Origin: Sphingomonas sp. CCH9-E2
GTDB taxonomy: Bacteria; Pseudomonadota; Alphaproteobacteria; Sphingomonadales; Sphingomonadaceae
Reading direction: 5' to 3'
DNA: 6,963 nt
NCBI RefSeq assembly: GCF_001557215.1
Contig: NZ_LSJM01000404.1
Span: 1-6,963, forward strand
Shown here: positions 1-5,427 of the stretch, piece after piece
How positions within the stretch are numbered: the stretch's first letter is position 1
How the letters are laid out: each line of letters opens with the position of its first letter
Notes under the pieces: model-generated
What the model was told of the DNA's origin: nothing
What the model saw: only the letters and a program-made list of their open reading frames with translations
Databases searched by the model: none
Position numbers and translations under genes: made by a program

Positions 1-363
1 TTGGGCGAGGATGACATAGGGTGGGCCGGGCGGTGGGTTGGCGTTGGTCTGGGGCGCGCTCGCGCCGGGTGCCAGCGCGTCGCGAACCCCGCTCCAAGGG
101 TCAGGCGCGCGCGGTGGGCGAAACCGGTCGGCGATGGCGTAGCGGATGCCACGAAACACCATGCAGTTTGCCAGCCGCTGCCCACGCAGTTGCCCGTGGC
201 TGGTAGTCGCAATCGGTTCGCTGGATTGCGCGGAGGCCCGCCCCGCCATCAGCAGGACGCTCGTCGCGCCGGCTGCAGTGAGCAGTCCGCGTCGCGTGGG
301 ATGAGAAGAGATGTCGCCGGGCATAAGGATATCATCGCCATCATGGGTGCTCGTTTGCGCCAT
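1..363 (-). CDS. Type-B carboxylesterase (para-nitrobenzyl esterase-like), N-terminal part, Tat-exported; cut by left edge
   Basis: The reverse strand from the ATG at 363 is open through base 1, giving the first 121 residues of a longer protein. Residues 22-45 look like a Tat signal peptide: a twin arginine (TRRGLL, Arg24-Arg25), a hydrophobic stretch rich in Ala, Leu and Val, and an ASA-Q cleavage site near residue 45. The mature part then matches the opening of type-B carboxylesterases: GQLRGQRL, then FRGIRYA (family FxGIPYA), RFRPP, W-SGVRDA and a PQ. These enzymes are alpha/beta hydrolases of about 500 residues that cleave carboxylic esters. The catalytic Ser, Glu and His lie beyond the window. 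The Cys that often precedes PQ is Ala103 here. No strong ribosome site is visible; ATG 324 would give a shorter, more typical Tat n-region, and the same frame stays open upstream to 525. Divergent from the barrel operon, it may remove acyl groups from that operon's substrate in the periplasm (inference). Confidence 0.85.
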   Translation of the reverse strand, partial: MAQTSTHDGDDILMPGDISSHPTRRGLLTAAGATSVLLMAGRASAQSSEPIATTSHGQLRGQRLANCMVFRGIRYAIADRFRPPRAPDPWSGVRDALAPGASAPQTNANPPPGPPYVILAQ

Positions 364-603
364 TATGTGCGGCGCGACACCGAACGGGTTGTCGCAGCGT
401 GCCCCGGCATTCGACCAGTCGAGCACAATCGGCTGCATCGGCAATAGCTGCCGCGCTTGGCCGAATGGGGCTTGGGTGGATAGTTTTCCGAACTTGATCT
501 TTTCGCGAACTTCCGTATCCGGGGGCTACAAAATAGCGGGACGGTGCCCGCCAGGCATACGAGTGCGTGCGCACCACGGGGCCGTAGAATGGGAAGGGAT
601 CCT
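364..603. promoter_or_regulatory. Divergent intergenic region between esterase and TIM-barrel operon
   Basis: These 240 bases separate the leftward esterase from the rightward operon and should carry both promoters. No convincing -35/-10 pair is visible on either strand. The most AT-rich part is 481-535, with TTGATC at 494-499 and TACAAAAT at 527-534, but their spacing is too long for a standard sigma-70 promoter. An 8-base palindrome GTGCGCAC lies at 567-574, just upstream of the first operon gene. The minus-strand esterase frame stays open up to a TAG at 526-528, so a longer esterase start (for example ATG 438) cannot be fully excluded. Short plus-strand open frames here resemble nothing I recognise. 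Confidence 0.45.
591..598 (+). promoter_or_regulatory. Ribosome binding site fixing the start of the hydroxypyruvate isomerase-like gene
   Basis: GGGAAGGG ends five bases before the ATG at 604. It selects this start over the in-frame ATG at 544, which has no such site and would add 20 residues (ARHTSACAPRG-type) unlike the family N-terminus. Confidence 0.65.
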
Positions 604-1377
604 ATGTCTGCGGCGTATCAACTATCCTCCTGTATCGAATGGCAGTTTGCCGAGGCGGGTGACCTCGCCGCGCGCGTGCGCGCGGCCAAGGCGGCCGGCT
701 TTGCGCTGGCCGAATTCCACCTGTGGCGCGACAAGCCGATCGACGCACTCGCCGCCGCGCTCGACGAGACGGGCGTGCGGTTGACCAGCCTGTGCGTCGA
801 CCCGCGCCGCTCGATCGTCGACCCGGCCGAACGCGCGGAGATGGTCACCGCCGTGCGCGAGACGATCGCCGCGACCGCGATCCTCGGCAAGCCGAACCTG
901 ATCGTCGCCTCGGGCTTCCGGGTCGAGGGGATGAGCGAGGAAGAGCATTTCGCCAACGCCGTCACCGCCCTGCGCGCGGCGGCGGATGCCGCTGAGGAGG
1001 CGGGCGTCATCCTGCTGCTCGAGCCGCTCAACACGCAATTGTTCGCCACCATGTATCTCGTCAGCACCAAGCTCGGCCTTGATCTGGTCGAAGCGGTGGG
1101 CAGTCCGAACCTGCGCCTGCTGTACGATGTCTGGCACAGCGCCGTGATGGGCGAGGATATGGCAGAGGTGCTGGCGGGGCGTATTCATCTGGTAGCGCAC
1201 GTCCAGGTCGCCGACATGCCCGACCGCAACGAGCCGGGCACCGGCAGCCTCGACTGGGCCCAGGTCACGCGCACCCTGCGCGATCTTGGCTACACCGGCG
1301 CGATCGGCCTCGAATATTTCCCGACCATGCCGATGGGCGAGTCGCTGGCCCAGTCGCAGCGGATGCTCGCCGACTGA
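604..1377 (+). CDS. Hydroxypyruvate isomerase-like sugar isomerase (TIM barrel)
   Basis: The 257-residue protein, close to the ~258 of E. coli Hyi, belongs to the xylose-isomerase-like TIM-barrel superfamily and is nearest to the hydroxypyruvate isomerase family. The C-terminal half carries the diagnostic pattern: LLLEPLN with Glu140, LYDVWH with Asp175 and His178, HVQVAD with Gln201, NEPGTGSLDW at 209-218 and GLEYFP with Glu237. Glu140 and Glu237 match the two glutamates, and Asp175 and Gln201 the remaining ligands, of the divalent metal and proton-transfer site. Hyi interconverts hydroxypyruvate and tartronate semialdehyde, but relatives act on other keto-sugars such as erythrulose phosphates and tagatose, so the substrate is open. 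No signal peptide is seen, so it should be cytoplasmic. It is the first gene of a three-barrel operon, with a 63-base gap containing a hairpin before the next gene. No glyoxylate carboligase or tartronate semialdehyde reductase gene is nearby to support glyoxylate metabolism. Confidence 0.9.
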   Translation: MSAAYQLSSCIEWQFAEAGDLAARVRAAKAAGFALAEFHLWRDKPIDALAAALDETGVRLTSLCVDPRRSIVDPAERAEMVTAVRETIAATAILGKPNLIVASGFRVEGMSEEEHFANAVTALRAAADAAEEAGVILLLEPLNTQLFATMYLVSTKLGLDLVEAVGSPNLRLLYDVWHSAVMGEDMAEVLAGRIHLVAHVQVADMPDRNEPGTGSLDWAQVTRTLRDLGYTGAIGLEYFPTMPMGESLAQSQRMLAD

Positions 1378-1401
1378 CGCCCACCGGGCCGAGCTTCCAA
1401 C

Positions 1402-1418
1402 CGCCGTCGCCGACGGCG
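1402..1418 (+). other. Intercistronic stem-loop
   Basis: CGCCGTC, a GCC loop and GACGGCG form a perfect seven-base-pair stem between the first and second barrel genes. No T-run follows, so it is not a classical terminator. It sits 22 bases before the ATG at 1441. It could stabilise or process the mRNA and set the expression ratio of the two genes, or be chance in GC-rich DNA. Confidence 0.4.
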
Positions 1419-1440
1419 CATCATGTAGATGGACGACGCG

Positions 1441-2397
1441 ATGAACATCGATCGGATTGCGATCAGCCTGGACCTGATCAACCGCCACTATCAGGAGCCG
1501 AACCGCAATCGGTTCGAGAGCCGTTATTTCTGGGAAGAACTCTATCCGCTGATCCGCGCGAGCGGCTTCCGCTCGATCGAGATCCCCTATGAGCCGGTCT
1601 GGCAGTTCGGCGGGCGCAGCGGCGTTCCGATGAACCGCTATTGCATCAACACCAAATATGAGTCGGCCGCCAATTATCGCGCCGTGCTGGCCGACGGCGG
1701 CATCGAACAGGTCACAGGCGTGACGTTCGACCCCAATTTGTTCATGCGGAACGACAATCTCGATTTCTTCTTCGGCGCGAGCGGACATTTCGCGGGTGAG
1801 GCGGTGGCACATGCCGGCGATCTGGGGGCCGATTATTTCGCGATCAGCCCGTCGCCTTATCATGGCCGCGTCGTGCATTATCACCCGGATATCGAGGAAA
1901 AGCGCGCGACCTTTACCGAGCGGACGCTCCAGTTGCTGGGCGGTTTGGCGGAAAAGGCCACTGCCGCTGGCGTCACCCTGGTGCTGCGCAATGAATATTG
2001 GAGCCTGTTCCGTGGCGAGCATGTCCTGCCCTTGCTCGACGCGCTGCCCGACAGCGTGAAGCTCGATGTCGATGTGGCGAGCCTGACGATCGCCGGCGTC
2101 GATCCGGCGGCGTTCATCGAAGCGCAGCACGGCCGCATCGGCTGCGTGCACCTGACCGACACGCAGTTCGTCGATCCGGGCGATGTGTGGAAGAGTGCAA
2201 ACCCCGAATTCCCGGAACATCGCGCGACGCAGGTGTTCCGCGATCCGGGCACCGGCAATGTCGATCTCGCCGGCATCGTCGGGCTGCTCGATCGCCTCGG
2301 CTATGCCGGTCCGGTCGTGTGCAGCGCGCGCCAGACGCGCGATCCCTTCCGCGCGCTGCTGCGCATCCGCGCGCTTCTCAACAAACTACCGAATTAA
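1441..2397 (+). CDS. Divergent sugar phosphate isomerase/epimerase-like TIM-barrel protein lacking the terminal active-site Glu
   Basis: This 318-residue protein has the xylose-isomerase-like barrel layout and is a visible paralogue of the next gene. Shared blocks are SGFRSIEIPYEP at 41-52 (next gene GFDGIEIAPW), VLRNEY with Glu185, LDVDVASLTIAG with Asp211, VHLTDT with His237 and FRDPGTGNVDLAGI at 266-279 (next gene FWEPGLGELDLKGL). Three of four usual metal ligands are therefore present. At the last strand, where relatives have a glutamate (SIE or GLE), the sequence is GPVVCSARQ, placing Ser295 at that position. The region 141-160, rich in His and Asp (HGRVVHYHPD), is specific to this protein. 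The substrate is unknown; it may be an altered isomerase, an eliminase, or a non-catalytic partner of a neighbour. The start at 1441 has a weak GGA seven bases upstream; ATG 1429 in the same frame has none and would add only four residues. It ends 19 bases before the next gene. Confidence 0.85.
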   Translation: MNIDRIAISLDLINRHYQEPNRNRFESRYFWEELYPLIRASGFRSIEIPYEPVWQFGGRSGVPMNRYCINTKYESAANYRAVLADGGIEQVTGVTFDPNLFMRNDNLDFFFGASGHFAGEAVAHAGDLGADYFAISPSPYHGRVVHYHPDIEEKRATFTERTLQLLGGLAEKATAAGVTLVLRNEYWSLFRGEHVLPLLDALPDSVKLDVDVASLTIAGVDPAAFIEAQHGRIGCVHLTDTQFVDPGDVWKSANPEFPEHRATQVFRDPGTGNVDLAGIVGLLDRLGYAGPVVCSARQTRDPFRALLRIRALLNKLPN

Positions 2398-2400
2398 GCC

Positions 2401-2408
2401 GGACGGAG
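2401..2408 (+). promoter_or_regulatory. Ribosome binding site fixing the start of the third barrel gene
   Basis: GGACGGAG lies eight bases before the ATG at 2417 and directly after the stop of the preceding gene. It rules out longer in-frame starts inside the upstream coding region (for example ATG 2183), and the protein from 2417 begins at the expected first barrel strand. Confidence 0.7.
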
Positions 2409-2416
2409 CCTCCGCC

Positions 2417-3340
2417 ATGCCCAATATCCGCTACGCCAATATGTGCCATTGGAAGACCATTCCGTATCGGCAGATCGACAATTTTCGCGAATTTTATTAT
2501 GAGGATAAGACGAACACCGCCTATTATTCCGACTGGGACACGATCCTGAAATATCAGTCGGCGCTGGGGTTCGACGGGATCGAGATCGCACCCTGGGATC
2601 TGGCTGATATCCTCCCGCTGTTCGGGTCGCCCGAGAATTTCACCGCCTTCGCGAAGGAGCGCGGGGTCGAGGTGATCGGCATGTTCCATGGCGCCCACGC
2701 CTCGCACGACGCGGGGCATTTCGACGAAGTCGTGCGTGCCGGCCGCGAGGCGGTGGACACGATCGTCAAGTTCGGCGGCACGTACATGAACACCTGTCCG
2801 ACGCAGAATTATTGCGGCACCGGGCCGCTGAGCCGGGACGAGGTTCAGCAATGCGCGAAGGCGATGAACGAAATCGGTCGCTATGCCACCGATCACGGCG
2901 TCAAGATCGGCCTGCACAACGAGTTTTTCTGTGCCATCAACATCGAGAATCATCGCGAGCTGATCGAATCGACCGACCCGAAGCTGGTCCATTACTGCAT
3001 CGACACTGCCCAGATTTCGATCATGGGCGAAGATCTGCTGACCTTCTACAACGACTATCACGACCGGATCAGCACCTTCCACCTCAAGGACACCGGCTCG
3101 GCGCGTCAGCCCGACAGCGTCCGCTACGCGCGCGATCCCGAGATTACCGACGACGGCACGCGCTGGTTCTGGGAGCCGGGTCTGGGTGAACTCGATCTCA
3201 AGGGACTGTACCGGCTGCTCAAGCAGCACGCGTTCAAGGGCTGGATGTCGATCGAGTATGACGGGTCGCCCGACCTGCTCGCGTCGATGGCGCTGACCCG
3301 CTACCACCTCGATAACGAACTGCGCCCAATCTACGACTGA
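2417..3340 (+). CDS. Sugar phosphate isomerase/epimerase family TIM-barrel protein with intact metal site
   Basis: The 307-residue protein shows a full xylose-isomerase-like active site: KIGLHNEF with His167 and Glu169, HYCIDTAQ with Asp196, TFHLKDT with His222 and MSIEYD with Glu280. These acidic and histidine residues bind a divalent metal and move protons in isomerases, epimerases, inosose dehydratase and 3-dehydroshikimate dehydratase, all of which share this fold. The often conserved His three residues after the Asp is Gln199. The N-terminal strand is unusual, with many Tyr, Trp and Asp residues (CHWKTIPYRQID; then YYEDKTNTAYYSDW at 27-40), suggesting a specialised substrate pocket or oligomer contact. 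No signal peptide is seen. Translation is probably coupled to the preceding paralogue, 19 bases away. The substrate is not recognisable; a keto-sugar or keto-glycoside is likely. The related alpha subunits of C-glycoside deglycosidases have a similar fold, but the small beta-subunit gene is not seen here. Confidence 0.88.
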   Translation: MPNIRYANMCHWKTIPYRQIDNFREFYYEDKTNTAYYSDWDTILKYQSALGFDGIEIAPWDLADILPLFGSPENFTAFAKERGVEVIGMFHGAHASHDAGHFDEVVRAGREAVDTIVKFGGTYMNTCPTQNYCGTGPLSRDEVQQCAKAMNEIGRYATDHGVKIGLHNEFFCAINIENHRELIESTDPKLVHYCIDTAQISIMGEDLLTFYNDYHDRISTFHLKDTGSARQPDSVRYARDPEITDDGTRWFWEPGLGELDLKGLYRLLKQHAFKGWMSIEYDGSPDLLASMALTRYHLDNELRPIYD

Positions 3341-3344
3341 GAGG

Positions 3345-3379
3345 CTCGCTCCGCCGCCGAACTCAGGGGGCGGGGCGGG
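3345..3379. terminator. GC-rich hairpin between convergent genes, possible terminator without T-run
   Basis: Bases 3345-3355 (CTCGCTCCGCC) can pair with 3369-3379 (GGCGGGGCGGG), giving 11 pairs including two G-U when read as plus-strand RNA, with a 13-base loop. It begins four bases after the stop of the third barrel gene, and the convergent regulator ends at 3416. There is no T-run on either side, so it is weak as an intrinsic terminator; mRNA end protection is an alternative. Confidence 0.35.
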
Positions 3380-3415
3380 GACCGACCCATGGTTGGAATT
3401 GGATTGCCGCGGCGA

Positions 3416-4087
3416 TCAGTCCGCTTGCGGGTAGTCGAAGCCCTTTTCGATGATGATCTCCGCGATTTTCTCGCGGCTGATCCTGATGAACGCGCTTGCG
3501 TCCTCGACCGACGGGATCGCGCTATCGAAGCGCGTCGTCAGGTCAAAAATGGCGCGGACGTCTTCCTTGTGACGACTGATCGAGTGAAAGATCCGGTCCA
3601 TTCCTGCCGAAAGGGTGCGGTAGATCGCCTGTAGTTGCGGATTGCGCGTGGCCTCCGCCAGCAGATCGAAACGGCGCCGCGAGAGCCGGATCCAGTCTTC
3701 CGGGTTGAATTTGGCTTTCCCGATCGCCCGCCTGTGCTCGTGATGGATCGCATCCAACGCGGTCGCTTGTTCCGGCGTCATGCGTTCCTGGGCCAGCTGG
3801 ATGATCAACGGCGACACCGCGCTCCACACCGTGAAAAAGTCGTCCACTGACTTCAATGTCAGCCCTGCCACGCGATAGCCGCGGCGGGGGATCGTTTCGA
3901 CAAGGCCATCATGGTTCAGGCGGTCCAATGCCTCGCGCACCGGCATCGCTCCGAACCCGGTCTCCTCTGATATCTCTCGCTCGGTGAAGCGCATCCGGGG
4001 CGGCATTTTCAGCGACACGATCCGTTGCCGCAGCAGCGCATATGCCTGGTCCGAGAGCGACTGCTTTTGTGTGCTGCGCTCTGTCAT
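3416..4087 (-). CDS. GntR-family transcriptional regulator, FadR-like (FCD) subfamily with altered ligand site
   Basis: The 223-residue protein has an N-terminal winged helix-turn-helix (about residues 10-75) with the GntR signature: LSDQAYALLRQRIVSL, then FTEREISEETGFGAMPVREA and the recognition/wing segment LNHDGLVETIPRRGYRV. Residues 80-215 are all helical in style and fit the FCD ligand-binding domain, including a LSRRRFDLLAEATRNPQL block equivalent to the usual FH...aagN. Most FCD domains bind a metal through one Asp and three His. Here Asp131 could be the Asp, but the first His is Asp141 and no His is seen at the later positions, so effector binding may not use a metal. The ATG at 4087 has TGGAG seven to eight bases upstream; longer in-frame starts to 4270 would overlap the neighbour's start. 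The gene is divergent from the monooxygenase and convergent with the barrel operon, so control of both by a pathway intermediate is likely (inference). Confidence 0.92.
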   Translation of the reverse strand: MTERSTQKQSLSDQAYALLRQRIVSLKMPPRMRFTEREISEETGFGAMPVREALDRLNHDGLVETIPRRGYRVAGLTLKSVDDFFTVWSAVSPLIIQLAQERMTPEQATALDAIHHEHRRAIGKAKFNPEDWIRLSRRRFDLLAEATRNPQLQAIYRTLSAGMDRIFHSISRHKEDVRAIFDLTTRFDSAIPSVEDASAFIRISREKIAEIIIEKGFDYPQAD

Positions 4088-4189
4088 CACGTTACTCCAG
4101 ATCGGCACCGTGCCTTTGCAACCCATGCCGCCGCCAAAGCCCACTGGCAAGATTGCAACGCTTGACCAGTTCGGCGTCCATGTGCAACG

Positions 4190-4201
4190 GTGATATATCA
4201 C
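4190..4201. promoter_or_regulatory. Candidate GntR operator: perfect 12-base palindrome GTGATATATCAC
   Basis: GTGATATATCAC is its own reverse complement and is an AT-rich island in GC-rich DNA. It lies 62 bases before the monooxygenase start and 103 bases before the regulator start. Dimeric GntR proteins bind short palindromes of this size, often next to their own gene, so autoregulation plus control of the monooxygenase operon is the simplest reading. Its AT-rich core could also overlap a -10 element. Confidence 0.5.
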
Positions 4202-4250
4202 GAATGCGCGAGTGTTGCCGGCTGCCTTGGCCGTATCGCCTCGCAGAGAT

Positions 4251-4259
4251 GGGAGGGGG
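4251..4259 (+). promoter_or_regulatory. Strong ribosome binding site fixing the monooxygenase start
   Basis: GGGAGGGGG contains the GGAGG core seven bases before the ATG at 4264. It rejects the 74-codon longer in-frame start at 4042, which would lie inside the opposite-strand regulator gene. Confidence 0.75.
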
Positions 4260-4263
4260 CAAG

Positions 4264-5427
4264 ATGCCAAGGTCGAAAAAGATCCTCATTGTCGGCGCGG
4301 GTATCGGGGGCCTGTGCACAGGGGTGGCGCTGGCCCGGATCGGCGTCGAGGTCGACATCATCGATATCAAGCCGGACAATTCGGTGCCCGGCGTCGGATG
4401 GGGGCTGCGCACCAATGGACTGCGGGCGCTGCGCGAAATCGGGCTGCTCGAACCCACGCTCGCCCTTGGTTTTCCGACGCCGCCGCTGTCCTATTACGAC
4501 CGGAACGGCCGCCATGTCGTCGATATTCCATATGGGCGCCACCTCGACGGCTTGCCGAATAACGTCCAGTTGCCGCGCCTGGGCTTTCTGGAGATGGCCA
4601 GCGCCCATGCCCTGGAGGCAGGATGCACGATCAAGATGGCGACAACGGCGGTCGACATCGAGCAGGACGTCGACGGCGTCACGGTTGAGCTGAGCGACGG
4701 ATCGTCGCACCGCTATGATCTCGTGCTCGGCTTTGACGGCATCAATTCGAGCATTCGACGCTATTTGTTCGGCGAGAGATACGTCCCCACGCCCAGCGGT
4801 GGCGTGGCCTGGCGGGCTCCTGTACGCGCCCCGGACACGCTGAAGGGTGCGGTGTTCTGCCACGGTTTCGGCGGCAAGGTCGGGTTCGTGCCGCTGGCCG
4901 GCGGCATGATGTACGTGATCGTCACGCATCACGAGCCAGGTCGCCCGCGCCACGATCCCGCCGCCTTCGCCGAACTCATGTATCAAAGAGCGCGGGCGAT
5001 GATGGGTGATTCCGTCTTCATGGCGGACGAGATCGAATCCCTGCGCACGGCCGCCAACGTCGCGTACACGCCGCTCGATACCGTCATAGTGCCCTATCCG
5101 TGGCATCGCGGGCGGGTGATGATCATGGGCGACGCCGCGCATGCCATGACCCCCTATCTGGGATCGGGCGCAGCGATGGCGATCGAGGACGGCGTGGTCT
5201 TTGCGCAGCTCCTGCAGAGCGACGACACGCTCTACGACGTGCAGACCAAGTTCATGGCCCGGCGCTACCCGCGCGTGAAAATCGTGTGGGATATCTCGCT
5301 GCAGATGATGCACGAGGAATTCGACTCCGCAACCCCCGAGGCGCTCGACCGACGTCTCGCGCACCTCGTGAATGAAGAGCCGGCCGCGCTCGATTACGTT
5401 CATCGCATTCTGGAAAGCGACTATTGA
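4264..5427 (+). CDS. FAD-dependent class A flavoprotein monooxygenase (aromatic hydroxylase-like)
   Basis: The 387-residue protein has the normal length and the three motifs of class A (PHBH/UbiH-type) flavin monooxygenases: the FAD-binding GAGIGG at 11-16 after a beta strand (KILIVGAGIGG), the DG motif LGFDGINSSIR at 155-165 that contacts FAD and NAD(P)H, and the GD motif MGDAAHAMTPYLGSGAAMA at 288-306 followed by IEDG. Arg105 is the likely FAD-binding arginine after the first domain. Such enzymes use NAD(P)H and O2 to hydroxylate or oxidatively decarboxylate aromatic or enolic substrates. No signal peptide or membrane segment is seen, and the N-terminal strand is the nucleotide-binding fold itself. 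The best overall resemblance is to salicylate/urate-hydroxylase-type members, but the substrate cannot be named. It overlaps the next gene by one base, so the two products are made together, and it is divergent from a GntR regulator that probably controls it. Confidence 0.93.
   Translation: MPRSKKILIVGAGIGGLCTGVALARIGVEVDIIDIKPDNSVPGVGWGLRTNGLRALREIGLLEPTLALGFPTPPLSYYDRNGRHVVDIPYGRHLDGLPNNVQLPRLGFLEMASAHALEAGCTIKMATTAVDIEQDVDGVTVELSDGSSHRYDLVLGFDGINSSIRRYLFGERYVPTPSGGVAWRAPVRAPDTLKGAVFCHGFGGKVGFVPLAGGMMYVIVTHHEPGRPRHDPAAFAELMYQRARAMMGDSVFMADEIESLRTAANVAYTPLDTVIVPYPWHRGRVMIMGDAAHAMTPYLGSGAAMAIEDGVVFAQLLQSDDTLYDVQTKFMARRYPRVKIVWDISLQMMHEEFDSATPEALDRRLAHLVNEEPAALDYVHRILESDY

Larger units (their letters stand above)
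4088..4263. promoter_or_regulatory. Divergent control region between the GntR regulator and monooxygenase genes
   Basis: These 176 bases must hold the promoters of both flanking genes. Visible elements are TTGACC at 4162-4167 (a plausible plus-strand -35 without a clear -10 at standard spacing), three copies of a TTGCAAC-like heptamer at 4116-4122, 4153-4159 and 4182-4188 (the last is GTGCAAC), the palindrome at 4190-4201, and ribosome sites at both ends (4095-4098 on the minus strand; 4251-4259 on the plus strand). Open frames that run through it lack family resemblance. Confidence 0.55.

Noticed and set aside
494..534. Sigma-70 promoter from TTGATC (494-499) and TACAAAAT (527-534)
   Set aside because: The 27-base spacing is well outside the usual 16-18 bases.
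311..784. Plus-strand open frames over 1-784 as separate small genes
   Set aside because: They overlap the esterase on the other strand and the barrel gene, have Arg/Pro-rich low-complexity products and lack ribosome sites.
622..2220. Long minus-strand open frame of about 530 codons antisense to the first two barrel genes
   Set aside because: It is a shadow of the high-GC third-position bias of the sense genes. Its protein is rich in His, Arg, Ala and Asp with no family motif, and the sense frames carry clear TIM-barrel active sites.
604..3340. Identification as a C-glycoside deglycosidase (CarBC/DfgAB-type) operon
   Set aside because: The barrel fold fits the alpha subunit, but no small beta-subunit gene is present and no 3-oxidase is seen, so the name would go beyond the evidence.
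2417..3340. Assignment as 3-dehydroshikimate dehydratase or inosose dehydratase
   Set aside because: Only the general superfamily metal site is shared; no quinate, shikimate or inositol pathway gene is nearby to support a specific name.
3345..3379. Classical intrinsic terminator
   Set aside because: The stem is good but no T-run follows on either strand, so it is listed only as a possible terminator at low confidence.
4198..5403. 401-codon minus-strand open frame antisense to the monooxygenase
   Set aside because: Same codon-bias artefact; it has no recognisable domain, while the plus strand has all three flavin monooxygenase motifs.
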